A stretch of DNA of 64,000 bases from Streptomyces sp. NBC_01551 (GCF_026339935.1 NZ_JAPEPX010000001.1:6289501-6353500); one strand, 5' to 3'; shown: positions 1 to 8,512, counted from the first letter of the stretch. Numbers and translations: made by a program. The notes: generated by a model not told the origin, from the sequence alone.

Positions 1-1
1 G

Positions 2-310
2 CGCCTGCGGTCCAACATCGCGCTGTTCGACTCGCTGGTGGCGACCGAGCAGTCCGGCAGCACGTACCCGATCCGGGTGGTGCCGATGACCGACGAGACG
101 GTCGTCGACGGCGCCAAGCAGGTCTTCGCGGCCGGCTTCTACACCTCGCCGGTGTTCTTCCCGATCGTCGCCCGCGGCACCGCCGGACTGCGAGTGATGC
201 TGCGGGCCGGCCAGACCGAGGAGCAGATCAAGCGGCTCTGCTCCGCGCTGGTCAAGGCCGGGGCGCGCCCGGCGACAACAAGGGAGGGAGTGTCGGATGG
301 ACACGCATGA
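2..310 (+). CDS. alpha-oxoamine synthase-like PLP enzyme, C-terminal part
   Basis: This is the 3' end of a gene entering from the left edge, with an open reading frame from base 2 to TGA at 308-310. The 102 visible residues resemble the C-terminal small domain of fold-type I PLP enzymes of the 8-amino-7-oxononanoate synthase / 2-amino-3-ketobutyrate CoA ligase group: the stretch GFYTSPVFFPIVARGTAGLR followed by TEEQIKRLCSAL matches the usual end of that family. The PLP lysine lies outside the window, so the exact reaction (decarboxylative condensation of an amino acid with an acyl thioester is typical) cannot be judged. The next gene starts inside this one (14-bp overlap), so the two are translationally coupled and probably serve one biosynthetic pathway. 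Confidence 0.75.
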   Translation, partial: RLRSNIALFDSLVATEQSGSTYPIRVVPMTDETVVDGAKQVFAAGFYTSPVFFPIVARGTAGLRVMLRAGQTEEQIKRLCSALVKAGARPATTREGVSDGHA

Positions 311-1655
311 GGACCTCGGCACGGGAAACGGGCACCCGTGGTTCGGCCGTCACCGGCTGCGGCCCGCCGCGCCGGCGGACACGATCCGACAGATGCTGCG
401 GCACGAGCTCCGGGACACCGGCTGGCCCTACCAGCGGCTGCTTCCCGCGGCGCCGATGGCGATCCCGCGCGCGTCCTACGCCGAGATCTTCCGGGTGAGC
501 GTCGCGCTGGTCGAGCTGTTGCGCCGTACCGCCCTGGAGAGCGGCCCCACCACCGCCGACAGGCTGACGGCCTACGACATGCCGGCCACCGAGGACCGGC
601 TCTGGGTGCGCGACCCGTTCATCGAGGAGCGGTACTGCGACTCCGTGGTCCGTCCGGATCTGGTCATCGGGCCGAACGGGCCGCAGTTCCTGGAGTTCAA
701 CGTCAGCGGCGCGCTCGGCGGCGTGGTGGAGACGCAGAGCCGGCTGGCGGTGTGGCGCGGGCTCCATGCCGACGAGGAGGGCCGGACCCCGTTCCACTCC
801 CCGAGCCCGTTCGCCGTGCGCGCGCAGATGTTCCGGTCGCTCAGCGCGGAGCTGGCGGTGGCACCGCGGGTTGCCGTCGTCGGCAGTGCCCGGGTGATCG
901 GAGTGGAGCGGCGGTACTTCGAGATGGAGGCCGAGTACTACAACAGCCACGGCCTGACGGCACGCTTCTTCGAGCCTGAGGAGCTGCCCGAGGCGTGGGA
1001 CTGCGCCCCGCATCTGCGTCATCCGATCGGACTGCGGAACTTCACCATCCCGGACTGGCTCGAAGTGGGCCTCGACACCGCACCGGTCCAGGACGCCCTG
1101 GACAACGGCTGCCTGCTGGTGGGCACCCAGACGTCGACCTTCCTGCACAGCAAGCTGACCATGGGGCTGCTGTCGGAAGGGCGGCCCTGGATGACCGATG
1201 CCGACCGCCGGCTCGTCGAGCGGTACTTGCCGTGGACGCGGATCCTCTCGGACCGCAAGACCGACCGCGAGGGCCGCCAGGTCGACCTGCTCCCGTTCGT
1301 ACTGGCGAACCGGGAGCTGCTGGTGCTCAAGGCGGGCCTGGGGGAGAGCGGGAAGCAGGTGGTCATCGGCCGCGAGGTCGACCAGGCCGGGTGGGAGTCG
1401 GCCGTCGGTGACGCCGTCGACGGCGGCACCAGCGTGGTGCAGGCCTTCGTGGAGCCGCAGACCTGCCGGGTCGCGCTGATCGCCGACGGTTCCGACGAGC
1501 CGTACGACGCCGATGTCGCCCCGGTCCTCGGCCCCCTGGTGTTCGGCGGTCGCCCGGCCGGGTTGTTCTGCCGGTTCTTCGGCGACGGTTCCGCCGGGAT
1601 CGTCAGCGTCCGAGGAGGGACGAGCAGCTCCGACAACGTGATGGTGGCCATCTGA
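297..1655 (+). CDS. ATP-grasp-like ligase, circularly permuted type
   Basis: A 452-residue protein starting at ATG 297 with a strong Shine-Dalgarno (AGGGAGGG, 281-288). It resembles circularly permuted ATP-grasp proteins: a PQFLEFNVSGALGG segment near residue 130, LPWTRIL near 310, and LLVLKAGLGESGKQVVIG near 345, where a Lys and Gly-rich loop would bind nucleotide. Such enzymes form amide or peptide bonds through an acyl-phosphate. There is no signal peptide or membrane segment, so it should be cytoplasmic. It overlaps the upstream PLP enzyme by 14 bp, implying one operon in which an amino-ketone or amino acid is made and then coupled to another acid or amine. The substrate is not recognisable from sequence, and the ATP-grasp assignment rests on motif spacing only. 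Confidence 0.6.
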   Translation: MDTHEDLGTGNGHPWFGRHRLRPAAPADTIRQMLRHELRDTGWPYQRLLPAAPMAIPRASYAEIFRVSVALVELLRRTALESGPTTADRLTAYDMPATEDRLWVRDPFIEERYCDSVVRPDLVIGPNGPQFLEFNVSGALGGVVETQSRLAVWRGLHADEEGRTPFHSPSPFAVRAQMFRSLSAELAVAPRVAVVGSARVIGVERRYFEMEAEYYNSHGLTARFFEPEELPEAWDCAPHLRHPIGLRNFTIPDWLEVGLDTAPVQDALDNGCLLVGTQTSTFLHSKLTMGLLSEGRPWMTDADRRLVERYLPWTRILSDRKTDREGRQVDLLPFVLANRELLVLKAGLGESGKQVVIGREVDQAGWESAVGDAVDGGTSVVQAFVEPQTCRVALIADGSDEPYDADVAPVLGPLVFGGRPAGLFCRFFGDGSAGIVSVRGGTSSSDNVMVAI

Positions 1656-1669
1656 CGGCAAAAGAGAAA

Positions 1670-1693
1670 GGCAAGGAGAGCCCTCTCCTTGCC
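1670..1693 (+). terminator. hairpin after the ATP-grasp gene
   Basis: A perfect 11-bp inverted repeat (GGCAAGGAGAG at 1670-1680, CTCTCCTTGCC at 1683-1693) with a 2-base centre lies 15 bases after the stop codon. There is no long T run, as is usual in Streptomyces. It separates the biosynthetic operon from rph. Confidence 0.6.
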
Positions 1694-1716
1694 ACTCTCA
1701 ACTTATAGCGCGCTGG

Positions 1717-1735
1717 GGGGCTTGCCGCAAGACCC
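1717..1735 (+). promoter_or_regulatory. rifamycin-associated element (RAE) upstream of rph
   Basis: The 19-bp imperfect palindrome GGGGCTTGCCGCAAGACCC (arms GGGGCTTGC and GCAAGACCC, one mismatch) sits 67 bp before the rph start. It matches, from memory, the rifamycin-associated element described upstream of actinobacterial rifamycin-inactivating genes and associated with rifamycin-inducible expression. Its position before a rifamycin phosphotransferase makes the match unlikely to be chance. Confidence 0.85.
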
Positions 1736-1801
1736 GGGCCACGGCGCAGAATCGGTCGGCAACCGCACACGGCGGAGCACGGCTGCCTCGGAGGTGCCGC
1801 A

Positions 1802-4405
1802 GTGATCGAGCAGTACGTGTTGGATCTTCAAGAGGTCGACGAGACGCAGGTCGCGGTCGTCGGCGGCAAGGGCGCGCACCTGGGCGGGCTGTCGCGGATC
1901 GAGGGCATCCGCGTGCCGGGTGGCTTTTGCGTGACGACGGAGGCCTTCCGGCGGGTCGTGGCGCAAGCGCCGTCGATCGACGATCTGCTCGATCGGCTGT
2001 CGCGCGTGAACCCGGACGACCGGGAGGCGATCCGCACGCTCAGCGCGCAGATTCGTCGGACCGTCGAAGGGATCGCCGTTCCGGGCGATCTCGCGGCGGC
2101 GATCACCGGCGCTCTCGCCCGGTTCGGCGACCAAGCCGCCTACGCCGTCCGGTCCAGCGCGACGGCGGAGGACCTGCCGACGGCTTCCTTCGCCGGCCAG
2201 CAGGACACGTATCTGAACGTCGTGGGGCCGACGGAGGTCCTCCGGCACGTCAGCCGCTGCTGGGCCTCGCTGTTCACCGAGCGCGCCGTGACCTACCGAC
2301 AGCGGGCCGGCATCGACCACCGTACGGTCCACATGGCCGTGGTCGTGCAGCGGATGGTCTTCCCGCACGCGTCCGGCATCCTGTTCACGGCCGACCCCGT
2401 CACGGGCAACCGGAAGGTCACCACCGTGGACGCCGGCTTCGGCCTCGGCGAGGCCCTGGTCTCCGGCCTGGTGAACCCGGACGTCTTCAAGGTGCGGGAC
2501 GGCGAAATCGTCGCCAAGGCGATCGCCGCCAAACAGCGTGCCGTCCACGCCCTGCCGGCCGGCGGTACGCGGGAGGTGGCGATCGACTCGCGGCGACAGG
2601 AGCAGCCGGCACTGACGGACGCGCAGGTCGTGCGGCTCGCGGGGCTCGGGCGGCTGATCGAAGCGCACTTCGGCCGCCCGCAGGACGTCGAATGGTGCCT
2701 GGTCGACGACGGCTTCCGGATCGTGCAGAGCCGGCCGATCACGACGCTGTTCCCCGTCCCGGAGACCGGCGACGAGGAGAACCACGTCTACGTCTCCGTC
2801 GGCCACGGACAGATGATGACCGACCCCATGAAGCCCCTGGGGTTCTCCATGTGGCAGCTGACGGCCATGGTGGCGATGCACGAGGCCGGCGGGAGGCTGT
2901 TCGTCGACGTCACCGGGCGCCTGGCCGCGCCCGCGAGCCGCGCCGGCCTCCTGGACGTCCTGGGGAAGGGCGATCCGCTGGTCAGGGATGCCCTGGAGAC
3001 CGTCCTCGAACGCGACGACTTCGTCCTCCCGTCGCTCCCGGACGCGGGTCCCGGCGGGCCGCCTGCCGGCGGTGCGCCCGCCCCGATCGAGACGGATCCG
3101 GCCGTCGTCACCGAGCTGATCGAGCGCAGCCGGGTGTCCGTCGCCGCCCTGGAGCGCGACATCCGGTCGAAGAGCGGACCGGCGCTGTTCGACTTCCTGC
3201 TGGAAGCCTTCGAGGAGCACAAGCGGGTGCTCGGCGATCCGCTGAGCATGCAGGCGATCATGGCGGGGATGGAGGCCACGTGGTGGCTGGGCGACAAGCT
3301 GGGGGAGTGGCTCGGCGAGAAGAACGCGGCTGACACGCTGACGCTGTCCGCCCCCGACAACGTCACGTCGGAGATGGGACTGGCGCTGCTCGACGTCGCG
3401 GACGTGATCCGCCCGCATCCGGAGGTGGTGGCGTTCCTACGGGGCGTCGAGGACGACGACTTCCTGGACGGGCTGGCGAAGCTCGCGGGCGGGACCGAAG
3501 CGCGCGACGCCATCGAGGCCTACCTCGACCGGTACGGCATGCGCTGCGTCGGCGAGATCGACATCACGAGGCCACGTTGGCGCGAGCGCCCCGCCACGCT
3601 CGTGCCCGTGATCCTCGACAACGTCAGGAACTTCGGGCCGGGCGCCGCCGAGCGGCGCTTCGAGCAAGGGCGGCACAAGGCGCTGGAGAAGGAACAGGAC
3701 GTGCTGTCCCGCTTGCGGGCCCTGCCGGACGGGGACCGGAAAGCCGAGGAGGCCAAGCGGATGATCGACCGGGTCCGCACCTTCATCGGGTACCGGGAGT
3801 ACCCGAAGTACGGCATCGTCAGCCGCTACTTCGTCTACAAGCAGGCCCTGCTGGAGGAGGCCGGGCGCCTCGTGCGGGCGGGCGTGCTGCCGGAGCAGGA
3901 GGACGCCTTCTACCTCACCTTCCAGGAACTCCACGAGGTCGCGCGCTCGCACCGGCTGGACGACGAGCACCTCATCCAGCGGCGCAAGGAGGCTTTCCGG
4001 GCGCAGCACGCGCTCACACCGCCCCGCGTGCTCACGTCGGACGGCGAGGCACTCACCGGGGCGTACCGGCGCGACGACGTGCCGGCCGACGCCCTGATCG
4101 GCGTGCCGGTCTCCGCCGGGACCGTCGAGGGACGGGCCCGTGTCGTCCTCGACATGGCGCAGGCCGATCTCGAAGCGGGCGACATCCTGGTCACGGCCTT
4201 CACGGACCCGAGCTGGTCGCCGCTGTTCGTCGGAATCGCGGGCCTGGTGACGGAGGTGGGCGGCCTGATGACCCACGGCGCGGTGATCGCCCGGGAGTAC
4301 GGCTTGCCGGCCGTCGTGGGCGTGCAGCAGGCCACCCGGCTGATCCGGGACGGGCAGCGGATCCGCGTGCACGGAACCGACGGGTACGTCGAGATCCTGC
4401 CCTGA
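1802..4405 (+). CDS. rph: rifamycin-inactivating phosphotransferase
   Basis: An 867-residue PEP-synthase-like dikinase, the usual length for rifampin phosphotransferase. The family transfers the beta-phosphate of ATP to the C21 hydroxyl of rifamycins, giving AMP, Pi and inactive drug. The N-terminal ATP-grasp domain (about 1-320) shows VGGKGAHLGGL with Lys23 and AVRSSATAEDLPTASFAGQQ. A central drug-binding region (about 330-760) follows. The swivelling His domain (about 765-867) has GGLMTHGAVIAREYGLPAV; the His is residue 825, the catalytic position I recall for the Listeria enzyme. The start is GTG with GGAGG 7 bases upstream. PEP synthase is the alternative, but length and the RAE argue for Rph. 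The gene converges on the STAS gene with only 6 bases between stops. Confidence 0.93.
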   Translation: MIEQYVLDLQEVDETQVAVVGGKGAHLGGLSRIEGIRVPGGFCVTTEAFRRVVAQAPSIDDLLDRLSRVNPDDREAIRTLSAQIRRTVEGIAVPGDLAAAITGALARFGDQAAYAVRSSATAEDLPTASFAGQQDTYLNVVGPTEVLRHVSRCWASLFTERAVTYRQRAGIDHRTVHMAVVVQRMVFPHASGILFTADPVTGNRKVTTVDAGFGLGEALVSGLVNPDVFKVRDGEIVAKAIAAKQRAVHALPAGGTREVAIDSRRQEQPALTDAQVVRLAGLGRLIEAHFGRPQDVEWCLVDDGFRIVQSRPITTLFPVPETGDEENHVYVSVGHGQMMTDPMKPLGFSMWQLTAMVAMHEAGGRLFVDVTGRLAAPASRAGLLDVLGKGDPLVRDALETVLERDDFVLPSLPDAGPGGPPAGGAPAPIETDPAVVTELIERSRVSVAALERDIRSKSGPALFDFLLEAFEEHKRVLGDPLSMQAIMAGMEATWWLGDKLGEWLGEKNAADTLTLSAPDNVTSEMGLALLDVADVIRPHPEVVAFLRGVEDDDFLDGLAKLAGGTEARDAIEAYLDRYGMRCVGEIDITRPRWRERPATLVPVILDNVRNFGPGAAERRFEQGRHKALEKEQDVLSRLRALPDGDRKAEEAKRMIDRVRTFIGYREYPKYGIVSRYFVYKQALLEEAGRLVRAGVLPEQEDAFYLTFQELHEVARSHRLDDEHLIQRRKEAFRAQHALTPPRVLTSDGEALTGAYRRDDVPADALIGVPVSAGTVEGRARVVLDMAQADLEAGDILVTAFTDPSWSPLFVGIAGLVTEVGGLMTHGAVIAREYGLPAVVGVQQATRLIRDGQRIRVHGTDGYVEILP

Positions 4406-4411
4406 CCGGGT

Positions 4412-4771
4412 CTACGCCGCCGTACCGACCGTGGCCGAGAGCGTGGCGACGGCCGAGTGCACGGTGACGTGGACGTCCGGCGCCCGGACCCCTCCGAGGC
4501 CCGACCTCAGGGTCCGGCGGGCTTCCGCGCCGGCGGCGACCACGGCCGACTGCGTACCCGCGTCGCGGCACATGCGGATCGTCCGGGCGACGGTGCTCAC
4601 GGCCGCCGGACTCGGCGCGGCGTCGGACAGTTGCACCACCACGGGTGAGGACCGGTGGGCGGCCAACAGGCGGTCGATCGCCCAGGCGGTCGCGGCACGG
4701 CTGCCGACGTCGAGGTCGGCCCGCAGAGGGATGATCAGCACACCGCTGTCGGTCACCTTGATGGGCAGCAC
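4412..4771 (-). CDS. STAS-domain protein, possible anti-sigma factor antagonist
   Basis: A 119-residue cytoplasmic protein. The start chosen is GTG at 4771, preceded by GAAGGAG at 5 bases; an upstream in-frame extension exists but reads as Arg/Thr-rich non-conserved sequence. The pattern (VLIIPLRADLDVGSRAATAWAIDRLLA, then VVVQLSDAAPSPAAVSTVARTIRMCRDAG) resembles a STAS/MlaB-like fold, in which a helix end would carry a phosphorylatable Ser; here PSPAAVS occupies that region. It lies just downstream of a membrane protein carrying PP2C phosphatase and HATPase domains. That pairing is typical of partner-switching pathways, where the phosphatase activates the STAS antagonist and the HATPase domain phosphorylates it or sequesters a sigma factor. 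The function is inferred mainly from this context. Confidence 0.6.
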   Translation of the reverse strand: MLPIKVTDSGVLIIPLRADLDVGSRAATAWAIDRLLAAHRSSPVVVQLSDAAPSPAAVSTVARTIRMCRDAGTQSAVVAAGAEARRTLRSGLGGVRAPDVHVTVHSAVATLSATVGTAA

Positions 4772-4886
4772 GGACACTCCTTCGCTACGCGAGCCACGCC
4801 GGGTACCGCTCAGGTGCCCGGCCCTTCGCGTTGTATGCGTGCGGCCGTGGACAACCGCGGTGATCACCTGGAGGCCGCTCCGCCGC

Positions 4887-7580
4887 TCACGGCTCCTGCG
4901 CCGACGTCACGACCTGTTCGGCCCAGATGGTCTTTCCGGTGGCGGTGTAGCGCGTCCCCCACCGGTAGGCCACCTGGGCGATGAGGAACAGGCCCCGGCC
5001 GCCCTCCTCGTCGGTGGCGGCGTGGCGCAGGTGCGGAGCGGTGTGGCCGGTGTCGGAGACCTCGCAGATGAGGTTCTCGTCACGGATCAGCCGGACGTGG
5101 ACGGGCCCGTCGGCGTAGCGGATGGCGTTGGTGACCAGCTCACTGACGATCAGTTCGGTGACGAACGAGAACTCTTCGAGCCCCCACGCGCGCAGTTGCC
5201 CGGCGACGGCGGCGCGGGCGTCGGCGACGACCGCCGGGTCGCCTTCGAGCTCCCAGTCGGACACATCGCGCTCGTCGAGCATCCGGGTGCGGACCAGAAG
5301 CACGGCCACGTCGTCGTCCACTGGTCCGGGCAGCAGCCTCGCCAGCGCGAGGTCGCACAGCTGCTCCAGGGGGCGTCGGCGCTCGGCGAGGGTTTCGGCG
5401 AGGCGGCCGAGGGCCACGTCGGGGTCGTGGCCGACGGCGTGCGTCAGACCGTCGGTGAAGAGGGCCATGAGGCTGCCGGGCGGCAGCTGGAGTTCGATGC
5501 TCTGGAAGGTCTGGCCTCCCAGGCCGAGCGCGGGGCCCGGCGGCAGGTCCGGAAAGGTGACCGCACCGGTGTCCGCCTCGACCACCGCGGGCGGCCAGCC
5601 ACCCGCCCGCGCCATCGCGCAGCGCCCCGACACGGGGTCGTACACGGCGTACAGGCAGGTCACGGCGGCGACGTCCGCGCCGGGGCCGGATCGTGCGCGC
5701 TCTCCACCGAGCTCGCCGTCCCACTCCGCGGAGGTCTGCCGGGCCACGTCGTCCAGGTGGGAGAGGAGCTCGTCCGGTGGCAGGTCCATCCGGGCGAGGA
5801 CGCGCACGCTCGTGCGCAGCAGTCCCATGGCCGCGGCGGCGTGCAGGCCGTGTCCCTTCACGTTTCCGACCACCAGGGCGACGCGCGTGCTGGACAACGG
5901 AACGACGTCGAACCAGTCACCGCCGATTCCGGACCGGCTGTCGGCCGGCACGTAGCGGCTCGCCGCCTCGACAGCCGTCTGCGGCGCCAGTTTGCGCGGC
6001 AGCAGGCTCCGCTGGAGCTTGAGGGCCGCGGTGTGCTCGCGGGTGACGACCAGCATGAGCACGACGCCGATCAGCAGGGCTCCCAGCCCCACCACGGCCA
6101 CCCCGCCCGTCGGCCCGATCAGCGGCAGGTCGATGGAGGTCGCACCGTATCCGGGGTCGGCGTAGACGTGGAAGCCCGCGTAGCAGAACACCGAGAGCAT
6201 CATCAGCCCGCCCAGGCCCGGCAGCAGGCCCTTGGACACGAAGTCCTTCGCGCTGCGGCCGAGCACCTTGCGGTAGTACCAGACGCAGGCGAAGCCGGTC
6301 AGGCCGTAGTAGAAGGCGATCGCCAGGCCGACCGACTCGATGGAGTCGGCGAGCACGTTGTGGCTGATCAGCGACAGCAGGACGTAGAACGCGATCGAGA
6401 CCAGCCCCATGCCCACCGTCGACCAGGTCGGGGTGAGGTATTTCCGGTGGACCCGGGCGAACCCGGCGGGGACGGCCTTGTGCGCGGCCATCGAGAAGAC
6501 GGTCCGCGCCAGGGGCAGGATCGTGGTCTGGGTGGAGGCCGCCGCCGAGGTGAGCACCATGAGGATCAGCAGTCCGGTCAGGAGCCGGCCGATTCCCTGA
6601 TCGCCGAAGACCGCGCTGCCGAGGTCGGAGAGCACGTCGTCGTCGTTGTCCTGGTTGGCCAGGCCGATGCCCTCGGTCCCGACTCCGGCGAAGGCCTGCG
6701 CCGAGGTGGCGACCGCGACGTAGATGACCAGCAGCAGGACGGTCGAGATGACCGCGGCGCGCCCGGGGATGTGTTCGCTGTCAGCGGTCTCCTCGTTGAC
6801 CGTGACGGCGGTGTCCCAGCCCCAGTAGATGAAGACGGCCGCCAGCAGCCCCGCCGTCAGCGCTTCGGCGCTGGGCACGAGCAGCGGGTTGAACCAGGAG
6901 GCGGAGACGCGGATCGCCGTCGCCGGGGGATCCGTGTAGACCTTGGTCATCGCGGTGACGGCGAAGAGGATCAGTACGACCACCTCGACCGTCAGCAGGG
7001 CGCGCTGCAGGGCGGCGGAGATCTCGATGCCGACGTACGAGACGGCGGTCATCACCGCGATCCAGGCGACGCCCGCGACGGTGACCCACAGCCGGCTCTC
7101 CGCCAGCGACTCGTATCCGAACAAGCGGTACGTGTAGATGCCGGCGATCGCCGCGAGGTTCGCCATCACGATGACGTCGGCGACGATGATGCCCCAGCCG
7201 CCCATCCACCCGATGCGGGGGCCGAAGGCCCGGGTCGCCCAGGTGAAGGTGGTCCCGCAGTCCGCGTCGCCGGCGTTGAGCTCCCGGTAGGCGTAGGCGA
7301 TCAGCAGCATCGGGATGAAGGCCAGCATCGTGATGACCGGGGCCTGGGGGCCGACCCTGGTCACGATGAGGCCCAGCGTGGCCGCCAGGCTGTAGGCCGG
7401 AGCGGTGGAGGCCACGCCGATGGCCACGGAGGAGGCCAGGCCCAGGGCGCCGGCCTTGAGGCCCTTCTCCCCGGCTCCAGGACCCGCTGCGATCGCGGCC
7501 ACTGGCTCCTTGTCACCATTGGGCGGCGTCAAAACGGATTCACCGACTTCCTGAGCGGTCCATGGGCTCCGGCAGGGCAT
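4887..7580 (-). CDS. amino-acid permease / PP2C phosphatase / HATPase fusion
   Basis: An 897-residue three-part protein. Residues about 35-505 form an APC-superfamily amino-acid permease with 12 or more hydrophobic segments (AIGVASTAPAYSLAATLGLI is a typical APC TM1). Residues about 512-745 form a SpoIIE/RsbU-type PP2C phosphatase: LQRSLLP linker, GIGGDWFDVV, and ALFTDGLTHA. Residues about 770-897 form an anti-sigma-type HATPase: ELIVSELVTNAIRYA (N box), VSDTGHTAPHL and EGGRGLFLIAQVAYRWG. The join is a continuous reading frame with no stop. In the PP2C part the usual GDVxGHG reads GNVKGHG (Asn573), removing a metal-ligand Asp. The start at 7580 has GAGGGAAG just before ATG; a TTG about 16 codons later is possible. 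The neighbouring STAS gene suggests a partner-switching pathway sensing amino acids or membrane state. Confidence 0.85.
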   Translation of the reverse strand: MPCRSPWTAQEVGESVLTPPNGDKEPVAAIAAGPGAGEKGLKAGALGLASSVAIGVASTAPAYSLAATLGLIVTRVGPQAPVITMLAFIPMLLIAYAYRELNAGDADCGTTFTWATRAFGPRIGWMGGWGIIVADVIVMANLAAIAGIYTYRLFGYESLAESRLWVTVAGVAWIAVMTAVSYVGIEISAALQRALLTVEVVVLILFAVTAMTKVYTDPPATAIRVSASWFNPLLVPSAEALTAGLLAAVFIYWGWDTAVTVNEETADSEHIPGRAAVISTVLLLVIYVAVATSAQAFAGVGTEGIGLANQDNDDDVLSDLGSAVFGDQGIGRLLTGLLILMVLTSAAASTQTTILPLARTVFSMAAHKAVPAGFARVHRKYLTPTWSTVGMGLVSIAFYVLLSLISHNVLADSIESVGLAIAFYYGLTGFACVWYYRKVLGRSAKDFVSKGLLPGLGGLMMLSVFCYAGFHVYADPGYGATSIDLPLIGPTGGVAVVGLGALLIGVVLMLVVTREHTAALKLQRSLLPRKLAPQTAVEAASRYVPADSRSGIGGDWFDVVPLSSTRVALVVGNVKGHGLHAAAAMGLLRTSVRVLARMDLPPDELLSHLDDVARQTSAEWDGELGGERARSGPGADVAAVTCLYAVYDPVSGRCAMARAGGWPPAVVEADTGAVTFPDLPPGPALGLGGQTFQSIELQLPPGSLMALFTDGLTHAVGHDPDVALGRLAETLAERRRPLEQLCDLALARLLPGPVDDDVAVLLVRTRMLDERDVSDWELEGDPAVVADARAAVAGQLRAWGLEEFSFVTELIVSELVTNAIRYADGPVHVRLIRDENLICEVSDTGHTAPHLRHAATDEEGGRGLFLIAQVAYRWGTRYTATGKTIWAEQVVTSAQEP

Positions 7581-7621
7581 CTTCCCTCAGCGGGAGAGGC
7601 CGCCGGATCCGACATGCCGCA

Positions 7622-8437
7622 TCAACTGCGGACCGGGGTGAGGACCACGAAGTCGGCGTTCGACGGGTCGAGGCAGACGGCGAGGCGGCCGACGCCTTCC
7701 GCGTCCTGCGGTCCCATCTGTACGCTGCCGCCGTTCTCGGTGACCTTGGCGACCGCGGCGTCGCAGTCGGCGACGGCGAAGACGGGGTGCCAGTAGGGCC
7801 GTCCGTTCGTGAGGGCGAGGTGCTCCGCGGGCAGCTCCATGAGACCGCCGTGCATGCGCTCCTCGGGCAGCCCGGCGGGAGTGATGAGGGTGTACGTGCC
7901 CCCGCCGCCCGGCAGGCCCATGTCGCTGTACTGCCAGCCGAAGACGCCGCCGTAGAACTGCTTGGCGGACTCGGCGTCGCTCGTGTACAGCTCGGTCCAG
8001 GACAGCGAGCCCGGCTCGTCCACCAGCTCGACGCCCTTGTCCTCTCCCGGCTGCCAGACGGCGAACTGTCCCCCCAGCGGATCGCTGTACTGGGCCATCC
8101 GGCCCCAGTCGCCGAGGTCCCTCGGAGCCACCCGGACCGTGCCGCCCGCGCGCTCCACCGCCTCGGTGGTGGCGTCCGCGTCGGCGACGCTGAAGTAGAT
8201 CATCCAGGCCGAGCGCGCGCCCTCCTCGGTGAGCTTGCCGAGCCCGGCGGCGATCTTGCCGTCCCTGCGGAACATCCCGCCTTCCATGTCCTCCCCCTCG
8301 CCCAAGTCCTCCCCCTCGCCCATGGACTCGTACTCCCATCCGAGCACGGCGGCGTAGAAGGCCGCGGCGGCCCGGACGTCGGGGGTGCCGAGGTCGAGCC
8401 AACAGGGGGAGCCGGGGGCGAAGTCAGTGGTGATCAT
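7622..8437 (-). CDS. VOC/glyoxalase-family protein, two tandem domains
   Basis: A 271-residue cytoplasmic protein with two vicinal-oxygen-chelate modules: first FAPGSPCWLDLGTPDVRAAAAFYAAVLGWEY, second around GSLSWTELYTSDAESAKQFYGGVFGWQYSDMG. The ending NADFVVLTPVRS is typical of VOC proteins. Bacterial two-domain VOC proteins of this size are mostly annotated as 'glyoxalase' without a known substrate, and some bind hydrophobic drugs. The start at ATG 8437 follows a GAAAGG ribosome site. An acidic Gly/Glu-rich insertion (GEGEDLGEGEDMEGG) lies in the first domain and includes a short DNA duplication. It lies 42 bases upstream of the permease fusion on the same strand, so they could be cotranscribed. 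Confidence 0.85.
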   Translation of the reverse strand: MITTDFAPGSPCWLDLGTPDVRAAAAFYAAVLGWEYESMGEGEDLGEGEDMEGGMFRRDGKIAAGLGKLTEEGARSAWMIYFSVADADATTEAVERAGGTVRVAPRDLGDWGRMAQYSDPLGGQFAVWQPGEDKGVELVDEPGSLSWTELYTSDAESAKQFYGGVFGWQYSDMGLPGGGGTYTLITPAGLPEERMHGGLMELPAEHLALTNGRPYWHPVFAVADCDAAVAKVTENGGSVQMGPQDAEGVGRLAVCLDPSNADFVVLTPVRS

Positions 8438-8512
8438 GGCGATTGCCTTTCGCAGGTCCTGTATGACCTCAGCCTGGCACCGCACCCCGGCCGTCGCCCG
8501 TCGGCGCTGCGT

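Noticed and set aside
1802..4405. Phosphoenolpyruvate synthase for gluconeogenesis
   Set aside because: The domain order (ATP-grasp, central drug-binding region, His domain), length of 867 residues and upstream RAE fit rifamycin phosphotransferase better.
4431..7796. Open frame of 1,121 codons opposite the STAS gene and permease fusion
   Set aside because: It is low-complexity, lacks a ribosome site, and crosses two well-supported genes on the other strand.
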